Shown in pieces: positions 1-11,325 of a stretch of DNA of 64,000 nucleotides. The stretch spans positions 16,071,160-16,135,159 of the forward strand of contig CM041089.1 of the NCBI GenBank assembly GCA_023079485.1, in the 5' to 3' direction. The notes below the pieces were generated by a model. It made no database searches and was not told the DNA's origin. It worked only from the letters and a program-made list of their open reading frames with translations. Each line of letters begins with the position of its first letter. Position 1 is the stretch's first letter. The stretch comes from Archilochus colubris (taxonomy: Eukaryota; Chordata; Aves; Apodiformes; Trochilidae). The position numbers and the translations under genes were made by a program.

Positions 1-990
1 TCTACAGTAATGAAACAATTACTGACTAATAGGAAACAAACCAAGCAGGAGACAAACACAAGGAAACGTTTTCTAATAAAGCTTCCTGCTCACTGAAGTG
101 GCACAGAGATGTGTGGCTATTTCCCTTTAGAGGAATAAAAAAGCTGCTTGCAGCAGTGAGAGTTCACTGGTTTGTGAGGTTTTGCTCCTCTCCTGATACT
201 TTAAATCCAGGCCATGGCTACAGTTCAGTTTTATGTCTAGAAGTGGGCTGAATGCAAGAGCATCCTGCCTTCTCCTCTTTATAGCAGCCCAACATCTCCA
301 AGTGGGAGAGAGCAGACAGGAGCCTGAAAAAGAACCAAGGTTTCTTTCTGAGCAAGGGCCTCCAGGTGCTGTAACAAGTGAGATGGGAGGCACCTGCCCA
401 CAGGCAGAGCTTTGGGGTTGGTAGAAATAAGAATATTTGTCCCAAAACAGCATCCCTGACAAAGTGCACCCAGGTGGAGGTCTCTTTCAGGAGCCATCTG
501 GGCTCTGCTCGCTCAAGGACAGATCCTCATTTGGGGAACTCCCCTGAGAAACAGGGCCCTATTCTGGCAGGAGCATCCCCTCCTTCAGTGGCCATCCCCA
601 CTCCAGGATCCCACTCCCGCATCCCCATCCCAGGGCAGCTCTGTTTGAGGGCCACCCTGACACTGCAGAGTGCCAGCCCTGGAGGGGGTGTAGCCACAGA
701 AATCTGGGTGATTGGAGGGGCCAAAGGGAACACCTGGCAGTGCAAGAGATGCCAAAGCCCCCCCTGAAAAGGTGGGCTCAGGGGGCATCAAAGAGGCAGA
801 CTGGGAATGCTGGATGTGAGCCCAGCATCCAAGGACCACAACTTCCTACCCAGAGCATCCCTGGATCCAAGGGGAGGGAGATCTCTTCCTCTTCTCCCTT
901 CTCTTCTTCTATCTCTTCTTTATCTTTCTCTTCTTTATCTTTCTCTCTCTCTCTCTGTTTCTAACCTTCTGAAAGGGCTGGTGAAAAGGA
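1..990. other. Unique non-coding sequence with a CT-rich tract
   Basis: No exon, RNA gene or recognisable repeat is seen before the CR1 scrap. The open frames here are short, overlap on both strands and resemble no family I know. The only structured part is a pyrimidine-rich CT/CTT tract at about 887-959, which ends in a short (TC)n run. Confidence 0.55.
887..959. repeat. CT-rich low-complexity tract
   Basis: The + strand is almost purely C and T, with interspersed TCTTC and TTTATC units and a terminal (TC)n run. It is an imperfect pyrimidine microsatellite that lies just upstream of a CR1 3' scrap. Confidence 0.85.
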
Positions 991-1048
991 GCTGGAACCA
1001 GGTGAGCTTTAAGGTCCTTTCCAACCCAAACCATTCTCTGATCCTATG
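991..1048 (+). mobile_element. CR1 LINE 3'-end scrap
   Basis: The sequence carries the characteristic CR1 3' terminus: a GATGAGCTTTAAGG-like stretch, then TCC(T)TTCCAACCCA and a degenerate ATTCTATG-type tail. Only about 58 nt survive and no coding part is present. The tail is mutated (TCTCTGATCCTATG), so the copy is older than the long CR1 copies in the window. Confidence 0.75.
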
Positions 1049-2193
1049 TCATGGCACCTCAGCACCCTACACCCAGCACCATGTATGGATTTATGTACAA
1101 CTACAAATACAGCCCATGCCAAATCTGTTCAGCTCCTTTCTGCAGTTGCACTGAAATGTTAAGAGAGAGTTTAATAAAAAGCCAAATCAGTCCAAATCAG
1201 TATTACCTTTTCTCTTATCCTTCTCATCTTAAAAAGCTGCAGGCCCCAGGTTTCTCTCAGGAGGGTGTAAATGTCTGGAAGAGCTCCCTGGGGACAGGGG
1301 AAAGCACTCAGGTTGTGAAGTGGTGTGGTTCTAATTTGAGGAGGCAGAAAGCCAGGTCAGAGTGACAGTTTAAGCACTGACAAAATAATAAACTAAATGC
1401 AGATTCTGCATCCAAGCCTTTCCTGCATTCTCTTCCCACTGGGCCACTGTTCCAGTGCCCTTGTTCCATTCAGCTTTCCTGCAGAGGAACTGGAGGGTAT
1501 CCAACTTCTGAGATTACTTCAGCTTTCATTTATTCTGCTTTTGATGTACATAGCACACATGTTTAATGGTCCTCAAATCTCTTCCTGAGTCTCTGAGGCT
1601 ATAATTTACCCACCTAATGTCTCAAGGGCAGAGCCTACTTATTTTAAATGTTAGGTAGAAAGTTAATATCCATATGTTTGTATAATATATGAGGTTTGTG
1701 GGGGGGAGTGGGGAAGGGGGATGAACATTTCCAGCCATTTAAAAGACAAATGAATTTCAGTTTTACAGAGGCAGCTCAGCAGAAAGCTGCACAGGTCCAA
1801 CAAATTTACTGGAGCTTAAACTTGGCAAAAACTGAACAAGTTGTTCTGCTTTGGTACTGAGCACCAACCTCACAGAATTAGCTGTGATTCCTTGCCCAGG
1901 ATGTGGTATTTTAAAGAAAAAACACTGTGACTAGGGGAGAGGGGGAAAAAGCCCACAGGAATTAAGCATCACTGAATTGTGCAGGCCAGGAATTAGAAGC
2001 AGAGAGTGTGATTCCAGCTTCCACTGAGGCACTTTTAGGTAAAACTGCCAATACAAAGGGGAATCAGAGAAACAAAGCTGTAGGACAAAGCCCCCCCTAT
2101 TCAGAAGAGGTGACATTTGGATAAAATCAGTTTCAGAGCCTTCTTTCCCATCTCATTGCAGGCTGTAGGACTGGCACCTATACATATACATAT
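1049..2193. other. Unique non-coding sequence
   Basis: No gene or repeat is recognised. A G-rich run on the + strand at about 1698-1721 has G tracts of 7, 4 and 5 and could form a G-quadruplex. The last bases (about 2178-2195) are a short TATACATA stretch directly before a CR1 5' junction. Confidence 0.5.
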
Positions 2194-2930
2194 GTGCCGG
2201 GTCCTGCACTTTGGCCACAACAACCCCATGGGGAGCTCCAGGCTGGGCATAGAGTGGCAGAAAGGGACCTGGGAGTCTGGATTGCCAGGAAGCTGAAGAG
2301 GAGCCAGCAGTGTGCCCAGGTGGCCAAGAAGGCCAATGGCATCCTGGGCTGGCTCAGGAACAGCGTGGCCAGCAGGTCCAGGGAAGAGATTCTGCCCCTG
2401 TGCTCAGCCCTGGTGAGGCCACAGCTTGAGTCCTGTGTCCAGTTCTGGGCCCCTCAGCTCAGGAAGGAGCTTGAGGTGCTGGAGCAGGTCCAGAGAAGAG
2501 CAAGGAGGCTGTGAAGGGATCCAGCACAAGTGCTGTGAGGAGAGGCTGAGGGAGCTGGGGGTGTTGAGGCTGGAGAAGAGGAGGCTCAGGGAGACCTCAT
2601 CACTCTCTCCAACTCCCTGAAAGGAGGTTGGAGCCAGGGGGGGTTGGGCTCTTTTCCCAGGCAACTCTCAGCAAGACAAGAGGGCAGGGTCTCAAGTTGT
2701 GCCAGGGGAGGTTTAGGTTGGAGATTAGAAAGAATTTCTTTCTGGAGAGGTGATCAGCCATTGGAATGGGCTGCCCAGGGAAGTAGTGGATTCTCCGTGT
2801 CTGGAGATATTTAAAAAGAGACTGGATGTGGCACTCAGTGCCATGGTCTAGCAACTGCAACGGTGGATCAAGGGTTGGACTCGATGATCTCTGAGGTCCC
2901 TTCCAACCCAGCCAATTCTATGATTCTATG
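2194..2930 (+). mobile_element. CR1 LINE, 5'-truncated copy (copy 1)
   Basis: This is the 3' end of a CR1 non-LTR retrotransposon: the C-terminal part of ORF2 (reverse transcriptase thumb and connection) plus the short 3' UTR. The frame from 2194 encodes the CR1 hallmarks [15 protein letters not shown] and [14 protein letters not shown], then [14 protein letters not shown] and VQRRARRL, where it stops at a shared frameshift. Coding similarity resumes in another frame with [16 protein letters not shown] and RKNFF. The copy carries the 16-nt deletion also seen in the copies at 31.9 and 56.1 kb. It ends in two ATTCTATG units followed by (AT)n. The element is dead: it lacks the endonuclease and the catalytic reverse-transcriptase core. 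Confidence 0.96.
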
Positions 2931-2947
2931 ATATATATATATATATA
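2931..2947. repeat. (AT)n microsatellite at a CR1 tail
   Basis: About eight AT units follow the CR1 octamer tail directly. The run may have grown from the tail or from an AT-rich target, since a TATACATA stretch also sits at the 5' junction of the same CR1. Confidence 0.85.
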
Positions 2948-4792
2948 AGCAGAAGATATTTAAGATGAGAATTACCCAGAGGGCAGGGAATGGCTCAAGA
3001 AGGCAAATCTGAGCAGGATGTCCCATGGCTGCATGGCAGGAGGGAAAGGGAGCTCTGATCCAAGGGGAGCACCCATTCCAGAGCCCTGCAGACACTGACT
3101 GCTCATCACCCCTCAGGGATCCCCTGGGCTCTCCAGGGAAAAGCAAGGATTTGGGTTTCCTCCTGCCCCTAAGCTTGGTGTCATCTCTGGGCTCTCTTGC
3201 TGCTGTTCTGCCATTGCAAAGCTCAGGAGATCATCAGACCTGGTGGAAAAGTTTATCCAGTTCACCACAAAGCCAATTAATGCATCTTCTGTCACACATC
3301 TACTCCTGTCCAATGCATCATCTCCTTTGATTTTCACCCTCAGGCAGACTTGCTCAGGCAGGGCCAAATGCTCACATGGTTCCTCTTGGTTTAACTTTCT
3401 TAAAACCTGGTGGAGGTCAAACTAACCCAGACTAACTGTAGGGATCTGGAACCTTCTCTAAGCTGATGAGAGGCAGTGAGTGTCACAGAGCATCCCATCC
3501 CCTAGATCAGAACCAGCTCCTCCTTAGTCAGGCAAGTGGCTCTGTTCAGTCTGTGCTTGAGGCAAGTGCTCAGGCTGGTGAAAATCCTTTTCTTGCTCTC
3601 TAAAACTGACTGGTTTTTTAGGGAAAAGAGGGGACTCAGAGCTTGCAGGAAGCCTGTGCTGCCCCAGGGGTCATCCTGAGCAAAGTGGAATCTTGTCTTG
3701 CATCCTTCTGACAAGCTATCGATTCCTTTTTCTTGCCCCTTTTCCTTTTCCTCCATAGGTGATGAAGTAGATGGGCTCCAGCTCTCCCCTCCTGCCATGC
3801 TCTATGTGCTCTGGGATGTCCTCCCTTGCTAGATTGTCCCAGCCTTTGGGGAGGTGGGAATTTATTCCTGGAATCACCTCAGTGTCCTGATCCCTTTTGT
3901 TGTCTTTATGAGCCCAGACTGCAGCCCATCCTCACTGAGGAGGACAGGTGGCAGGGACCAGATGAGATAATTCCCTAAAATGAACCCTGTCTCCACAGGC
4001 ACAGAGTCCCTCAGGGATGCTGCAGCTTCCCTGTTCCGGCTGAAGTCATTTTCCTCCCTCCAGGCAGTGCCTGCTTCAGGGATTTGGGAAGCAGACCATA
4101 TGCTCAGAGCCCTTCCCAGCCTTAGAGCCTCTGCCTGCAAAGCCAGATCTGTTCTCCCCTCCAGACCTTTGGCATCCCCATCCTCCAGGTGCAGAAATCA
4201 GCTTGCTGTCTGCTCACAGTAAAGGCTCTGGGGGTCCAGGCATTTCCTGGCTGCTCATTCCCAAGCCCAGCACAGCTCCGTGGGGCAGGGGCAGCCTCCT
4301 ACAGGGGTAGATGAGTTTCCTGGCAGCTTAAAACAGTGCCACATGTTTTCATGTGGGTTGGTGATGGGGCATGGCTGTGGAAGAGCAGCCCAAACCTCTG
4401 AAAGTTCTCTCTCCTGTATTTGTAATAAGGTGAACATCATCTCCCAGGGTTGTTCTCTCTGCTGGGCTTATTGAACAGACACTACCAGAAACAGTCAGGG
4501 ATTTGAAATGGCCAGAAACCCCCCAGCTGGAACCAGTTAGGGGGTGGGAACAAGGGGCTGCAAACCAGAAAGGAGGGGGTGGATACGTGGAGATGTAAGT
4601 CTTGGAGTTGCAGAGGAACCGTGCAAGGTAAAACGCAGGAAAGGGAGGGGTGAAACTAATTAGGGAGATTCATGAGGGATGGGTAAGACCACTGGTGTTT
4701 GTGGTGAAGGCCAGAGGAGGGGCTGAGCTTCCTATTCCCAGCAGAAGAGGAGGAAGCAGCAGAAAAAAAAATTCCAGTGCTAATTTCTATGA
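2948..4792. other. Unique non-coding sequence
   Basis: No exon or repeat family is recognised over about 1.8 kb. Frames on both strands stay below about 100 codons and none resembles a known protein. Confidence 0.5.
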
Positions 4793-5450
4793 TGGATTGA
4801 CAGAAAGCTGAAGAGGAGCCAGCAGTGTGCCCAGGTGGCCAAGAAGGCCAATGGCATCCTGGGCTGGCTCAGGAACAGCGTGGCCAGCAGGTCCAGGGAA
4901 GGGATTCTGCCCCTGTGCTCAGCTCTGGGGAGGCCACAGCTTGAGTCCTGTGTCCAGTTCTGGGCCCCTCAGCCCCTCAGGAAGGAGATTGAGGTGCTGG
5001 AGCAGGTCCAGAGAAGAGCAAGGAGGCTGTGAAGGGATCCAGCAGAATTGCTGTGAGGAAGGGCTGAGGGAGCTGGGGGTGTTGAGGCTGGAGAAGAGGA
5101 GGCTCAGGGGAGACCTCATCACTCTCTACAACTCCCTGAAAGGAGGTTGGAGCCAGGGGGGTTGGGCTCTTTTCCCAGGCAACTCTCAGCAAGACAAGAG
5201 GGCAGGGTCTCAAGTTGTGCCAGGGGAGGTTTAGGTTGGAGATGAGAAAGAATTTCTTTCTGGAGAGGGTGATCAGGCATTGGAATGGGCTGCCCAGGGA
5301 AGTAGTGGATTCTCCGTGTCTGGAGATCTTTCCAAAGAGCCTGGATGTGGCACTGAGTGCCATGGGCTGGGAACCACGGGGGGAGTGGATCAAGGGTTGG
5401 ACTTGGTGATCTCTGAGGTCCCTTCCAACCCAGCCAGTTCTATGATTCTA
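4793..5450 (+). mobile_element. CR1 LINE, 5'-truncated copy (copy 2)
   Basis: This copy starts within the codons for [15 protein letters not shown] and runs to the CR1 3' tail. The frame from 4835 encodes the thumb segment ending in VQRRARRL at the shared frameshift, and [20 protein letters not shown] follows in another frame. Compared with most copies it has one extra in-frame codon (APQPLRKE rather than APQLRKE), shared with the minus-strand copy at 53.0-53.7 kb. That marks a separate source lineage. The tail has about one and a half ATTCTATG units. Confidence 0.96.
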
Positions 5451-8400
5451 AGAAGCTTCACATAGCGAAGAAAAAAAAAAAAACAAAACTAAAAAGGAAT
5501 CATAGAAGGGAAGCATTTAAGGAGGGGCAAGGGTCTGAAGAGAAGTAACATGAGGATAGGTGAGAATGCTGAAGCCACAGCAACTCCTTCATTCTGAACA
5601 CCCAGGGAGGGAAAGGAGGAATGCCAAGCACAGGGACACAAGGAAACTCCATTCCCTTGCCAGGGGAGGGAAAGCTGCTGACTTTAGGTATGGTATTTTC
5701 TCAGTGACTCTGAGCAGGTTAGCATATATAACCCCAAAGTACTTTTCTCCCCATCTGCAGGTTCAGTGAAGCTTGTAAAGGATTCCATAGAAGTAATTAA
5801 AATATTCCTGCAGTGCTCATCAGCCATGTGTCCCAGTAAATCCACAAAGACAACCCCGGGCTTCCCAGGCAATTCCTCTGCACAAACAGTGCTCCTGCAT
5901 GCAAAGCTGCAATGACAGCATCTGCTGCTGCTTGCAACATCCAAAGACATTCCCAGGAATGATGTTCCTGCTCTAAACACAGCAGCACACGCACTCTGAA
6001 AAGCCTGAGCCCCTCTCTGTGCAGCCAAGTGGAACCCTGAGCTCTGTTGGCCCTGGAGGCTCCTGTCACACAGCGTCACCCTGCCACCATCCCCTCCTTC
6101 TGCTCATCACAGTCAAACAAAACCCTGTAAAGATTTTCCCTGCCTCCTACCCAGACTTCTGGGCTGGGGATGTCAATGTTGTCCTGCAGCAGCATCTCCC
6201 TATGGACAGGGTTACAGCTCAGCCTGGCAGGAACAGGAACCACTCATGGGTGCTGCATGGGGTAAATTCCATCAACCTGGACTAGACAAGGGATGTGTCT
6301 TGATAAATGGAAAAAAAAAGAAAAAAGCAGTCACCTCTTCAGGTTTTTTCAAAACCCATTTTCCCTCCATCAGACTGAAAGGAAACAGCAACAACCAGAA
6401 ACTGGGATTTGGATCCTCTGCTTTCCACAGGACCTGCTGCTAGACAGCAACTGTCCAAAAACCAGCTCAGCCCAAAGACTTGCCACCCTTACAGCCTTCT
6501 GCTTTTCTGTTTGTTTGTTGTGTTTATTTATTTATTTTAATTTTATTTTGATGTGTCTTTACCTTTTTTTTTTTTTCTCACTTCTTTTCCATCAGGGCTG
6601 GAGAATGGCCCAATCTGAAGCCCTCTGAAGTTTGTCTCATGACAGATCAGACTCTGTTACTCCGAGATGTGCAGGGAGGGAGGGAACAGCCCATGCAACA
6701 TGGAAGCATCTCACTGAACTGCCTGGCTGTCCACAAAATACATCAAAAAATAATCTTACAGCCTGCTTCATATCCTTCACACTCTTCAGCTATACAAAAA
6801 GTCATCCTGCTCAATTTCTGCCCTATCATTTAATTCCCGAGTTATTTATAAAGCTCAGTAATAAAACCACTAACTCACCAGAAAAGTAAGCATTTAGAAC
6901 AGGAAATAGTGTAAGATAGAGACAGAATGCTACCAGCAAGAAGACTTCAGGGTGAGCTGGTTATTTCTTTTTGCTCTCAGCCTCTATTTTCCTGCTCTTC
7001 TCACTCTTGAATAATGAGATTTAAAAGTGCATTTGGTATTAACTGCTCCTTTTTGGGCTTATCTGCAGATGAAAATCCTCTCGTGAGACAGACAGCACCA
7101 GTGTTGAATTAATTGTTGAGCTAAAGGATCCACATGTTTTCTGAATCTTTAAAAGTCTGCAGATAATGCCTCTCATTTCCAACAGGTCAGGTTAAAAGCA
7201 GCAGCAGCACACAGCTCCTCTGCATCTACAAAAAGACTTTTCTTGTACAAGCACAGAAAATAACACCCTTGCTCTGCTCATGAGCCCCACACCAAGAGAA
7301 GAACAGAGGAAAAGACTAATGATAGTAATTAAAAAAAATGAGTGTTTGTTCATTCAATCCAAATTAATAAGTAGTCTCCACAGGAGCAGGAACATTAATG
7401 ACAAGGGCCTTTTTGTATAAATACTGTTTCTAACAGCAATACACTTGATTTAGTAAGTGCTGCTTCAAAACAAGAGACTGCCAAGGGTCCCCCAAGCACA
7501 CTCTGCATGGTCTGTAGGTATGAGGTTCAAGTTTACTCTTAAAGCAAGCAAAAGGAACAAGATACCAGCCCTGCCCAACTTCACTCCAGCTACCATCAAG
7601 CTTCATCCCAGGCACAGGGCATTTCTGAGCACTTTAAGATGGTTTTCAACTATTTAAAAAGATCTTACTGCAGAGTTTTCAGTCTGATTATAATAGCATT
7701 TGTCCAGTGGCCAGAAACTTAATTTATTTTGCTAATAACCCCATTCCTTTCAGTATGATATACTGGGCCTGCTACACTCATCTCTAATACATTACTGAAC
7801 TGGATGTAGCAAAAAAGAGAAAGGGAATAGTCAAAGTTTATGTACAACATAGTTTATGCATTAGAGGAAGGTAAAAAACCTGAGTTTCAATTTTTTTTAT
7901 TCCTTCCCAAAAAAAGAATTTGAAATTTGCCTGTTTTGTTTCACACCCTGATCACTGATGACTCTGGGCTGCACAGATCTGGCAATAAAGCTACAGAAAC
8001 AGCACTCTGTGCCTCTAACAGACTGAAGCTGAGAGGTGGGGTGCAGAGAGACATTAAAAAAAAAAAGCCATTTTTGATATTTTTATAAAGATTTTTTTTA
8101 TAAAGGTATTTTTGATTATACAGCAGTGTGGCAGCAATGAAAAGTTTCATAAATGTGTGACTTACCAAGGGAAGACTTTTGAAGAAAAACTGTAATATTC
8201 CTTTTTGTGAATTTCAGGCACTCCCAATCCCAGTCTCTAAGCCCCGGGATGAGCTGTTAGTGGGAAATAAAACCATCTTTTTCCCCTGAGAAGATTGGGT
8301 ATTGCCTGAACAGCCAGCCCTCTGCCTACCCTCATGCCCTAACAGGGAATATAAAGGTATTTACAGGCACTGCCCCATAATAATCTCAGCTTCTGGTGAT

Positions 8401-10009
8401 TCTCCTGCTGCCCAGCAAGGAGCCTGTTCCTTCTCCAGCTCCAGGAGAAGTCCCCAGCTGTGTCCTCTGGGATCTGACTGACCCAGACCCATCCAGGATT
8501 AACCAGCTTAGCCATGGAAAGCCAATGCCTGACTTGGCAGCAATGGCTTCACAAGACAACTGCTCCCAAGTTTTTATCCAGTGGTGCCAAGCAGAGCTAA
8601 CCCAGAGCAGCCCCTTATTGAGGAGTGCACTTTTTCTATTTTTTTTTTTTTTTTTTTTTTTTTAATATTTTTTAGATTTTTATTATTGCCAGCAAGGATC
8701 ACTGAGATCAATAACAAAGACTGCACTCTCTGAAACAAACCTCTTGGCCCCAGAATCTGCAGTTCCATTCCCAGAAACACAACCAAAGCCAAGAACATGC
8801 AAGTCTTGATATCTGAAAAACTACTCTTTCCTAGAGTGTAAATTCCATAGCTCCAGGAAAACCAAACAGAACAAAAACCAAATACCCCCCTCCTGCTCCA
8901 GGGAAGTCTCCAGGACAGACACTGCTCATACTGCTGAGTGTGTCAGGGCAGGCAGTGACCTCTCCAGTTCTTACCTATTTCTATGTAAAGTTGGCACAGG
9001 AAAGCATCCCATCAGTTCTGTCCCAGCTCAGCATTCCCCACCTCATGTAGAGGTGACAGAACAAACACCTGTAAAGTGCAGGACTGAGGGAAGCCAAACT
9101 TATTTCAGAGCTTGGGTGTTTTAAGAAAAGTCCTTGCCTCAGCCCAGAGACAAGTGAAGCAGGGCTGAATCCTGACACTGGGTACAAAGTCTTGGAAATT
9201 AAATGGTACTGCCACAAATACCTGCTTGGGAGATGACTTCAGGCTTTGGGGGTGGGGGTGTTAGGACACAGGAGCATAACAGTTCATCAATGTAAGGATA
9301 AGGGGAAGACAAAACAGAACAATAACAGAAACCCTGTGGGCTGAACAGACTTTTCAGGGAGCACTTGCTTACAACTGAGTGATTTATGGCCTTTGGGAAG
9401 GTGCCAACTTGGAAACCCTCCCTATAAGCAATGCCTGTTACCACTGATAAAGGAGAATTTACTCATTACCCCTTTAAATAAAAACAGCATTTTGTTCTAC
9501 CCTTTTCGATGCCTTTTCCTGTCGTCATCAGAATGTGGCAGCACAACAGCTTTCCTACTGTAAAGCCACTTGCTGTTCCCTAAATCTTTTCAGGGGAAAA
9601 GTGTTACAAAAACAGAGTGCACACATAGGAAATGGCATCTGGGGCTCCTATGGAGCTGCTGCAGAGCACACCCTGCTCTGAGATAACCTGCAGTGGGAGA
9701 GCTGATGGAAGAGTAGCAGACTAAACACAGGGATTGCTTAGTATGAAATCTGCATTTTCTCTCCTCTTCAAGAAACCCTGCATTGTCCCAAAACACAGCT
9801 CTTCCAAACTGGAGCTGCTGTCACTGAATGCCCCTTCCTAAAAGGATGTTTCCCCAGCAAGCTTTTTGGATGGGTGTCCTTGAAATGCTGCAAACAACTG
9901 CACCACAGAAATCCTCATCTGTCAGCTTGCTGTTCACTGGGGATCTCCCTGCCCCAGCTCCTGCTTTGCTTTCTGCCCCCACCTTGGAATGATCCCACCC
10001 AGTTCCCTG
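5451..10009. other. Unique non-coding sequence (about 4.5 kb)
   Basis: No coding exon, RNA gene or interspersed repeat is supported. It is moderately A+T-rich with homopolymers: an A run near 5470-5482, a T run near 6563-6576 and a T25 run at 8639-8663. The frames present are short and carry no recognisable domain. Confidence 0.5.
8639..8663. repeat. T25 homopolymer
   Basis: This is an uninterrupted run of 25 T on the + strand. No retroposed gene or SINE body is recognised next to it, so it is scored as a simple repeat. Confidence 0.9.
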
Positions 10010-11325
10010 TCTCTCTGGCAGTGGGGAGCCCGGCACTGGATGCACAATTCCAGCTCTGGCCTCCCCAGGGCAGAGCAGAGAGGAGACTGAAATGGCCTCC
10101 CTTGCCCTGCTGCCCCCTCTGCCCCCCAGGATTGCTTTGCTCTGCCTGGCACAGGGCACACTGCTGCCCCACGGATAATTCCCTGCCTGTCAGGACTCCC
10201 AGCTCCTCCTCAGCTTTCCAGCAGCTCCAGCCCTAACCCTGCCTGCTTGGGGCTCTTCCTCCTCCCCAGCTGCAGGACCCTGCCCTTGCTCTTCTTCAGC
10301 CTCACCAGGTTCTTCTCTGCGCAGCTCTCCAGCCTCTCCAGCTCACCCTGGATGGCAGCCCAGCCCTCTGGAGTGTCAGCCACCCCTCCCAGCTTTGGAT
10401 CGGCAGTGAACTCGCTGAGGGTGAGCTCTGTCCCCTGCTCCAGGTCACTGCTGAAGCCACTGCCCAAGAGCAGAGTGAGCCCTGAGCCCTGGAGGACACC
10501 ACTGCCCCCAGCTCTCCAACTCCCCCCTGCTCCCCTCATCACCACCTCTGAGGTCTGTCCCTCAGCCACCTCCCAGCCCCCCTCACTGCCCACCCATCCA
10601 GCTCACCCCTGCTCAGCTTCCAACTGGGATCTGATGGGAGAGACCTCCCCTGCTCTGCCCTCAGCCAGAAAGGATGAGAGGAGGCTCTCAGCTTGGCCCA
10701 GCAGCACTTCCCTTGCCTGAATCCAGCCCCTGACAGGCTGGGCTTCCACAGCTTCCCTGGGGACAACCAGGGTGATTTGTTCTGACAGCTCAGCAGGGGA
10801 CAGAGGTGAGACTGAGCACCTGCAGTCCCTGGGCTCCTCCTCCTCCTCCTTCTCCTTTTTGAAGGCTGGAGTGACATTATCCCTCCTCCAGTCCTCAGCC
10901 ACCTCTCCTGTTCTCCAGGACCTCTGGAAGATGATGGAAGTGGCCCAGCAGTACCATCTGCCAGCCCTCTCAGAACTCCTGGATGCATCCCATCAGGTCC
11001 ATGGATCTATGGACATCCAGCTGGCTCAGTGGCCTCTAACCTGGTCCTCATCTCCTGGGAGAAAGTCTTCCTCTCTCCAGACCTTTCCTCTTCTCTCCAG
11101 GGTGGGGGATTCAAGAGGGTTTTGCAGTGAAGAGTGAAGCAAAGAAGGAATTCAGTAAGTCCACCTTCCCTGTGTCTTCAGCCACTGGGGCACCCACCTC
11201 ATTTATCAGTGAGCCTACAATTCCCCTCCTCTTATTTTATTTTATTTTTTTATTGCTATATAGGGAAGAAACCCTTCCTGTTCTTGATACTCCTCCCCAT
11301 TTTTAGTTCCAGGTGACCCTCAGCT
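10010..11325 (-). mobile_element. Older CR1 LINE reverse-transcriptase segment
   Basis: Read on the minus strand, the order follows CR1 ORF2. A linker region near 11150-11325 is followed by VAEDWRRDNVTPAFKK (about 10845-10905, matching the CR1 DWR..NVTP..KKG motif). A degraded catalytic motif EFTADPKLGG lies at about 10388-10420, where an intact element has FADDTKLGG, and then come RLESCAEKNL and a poor RVLQLGR. The second catalytic Asp is replaced by Pro and the frame is broken in several places. Divergence is much higher than in the seven young copies and the CR1 lineage differs. I am confident of the family; both ends are approximate and no 3' tail is seen. Confidence 0.85.

Noticed and set aside
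2194..2514. Reverse-transcriptase-like ORF as a domesticated host gene
   Set aside because: The same truncated, frame-shifted segment recurs seven times with CR1 tails, so these are dead LINE copies.
10247..10720. 157-codon plus-strand frame
   Set aside because: It is the antisense of an older CR1 reverse-transcriptase segment, whose motifs are read on the minus strand.
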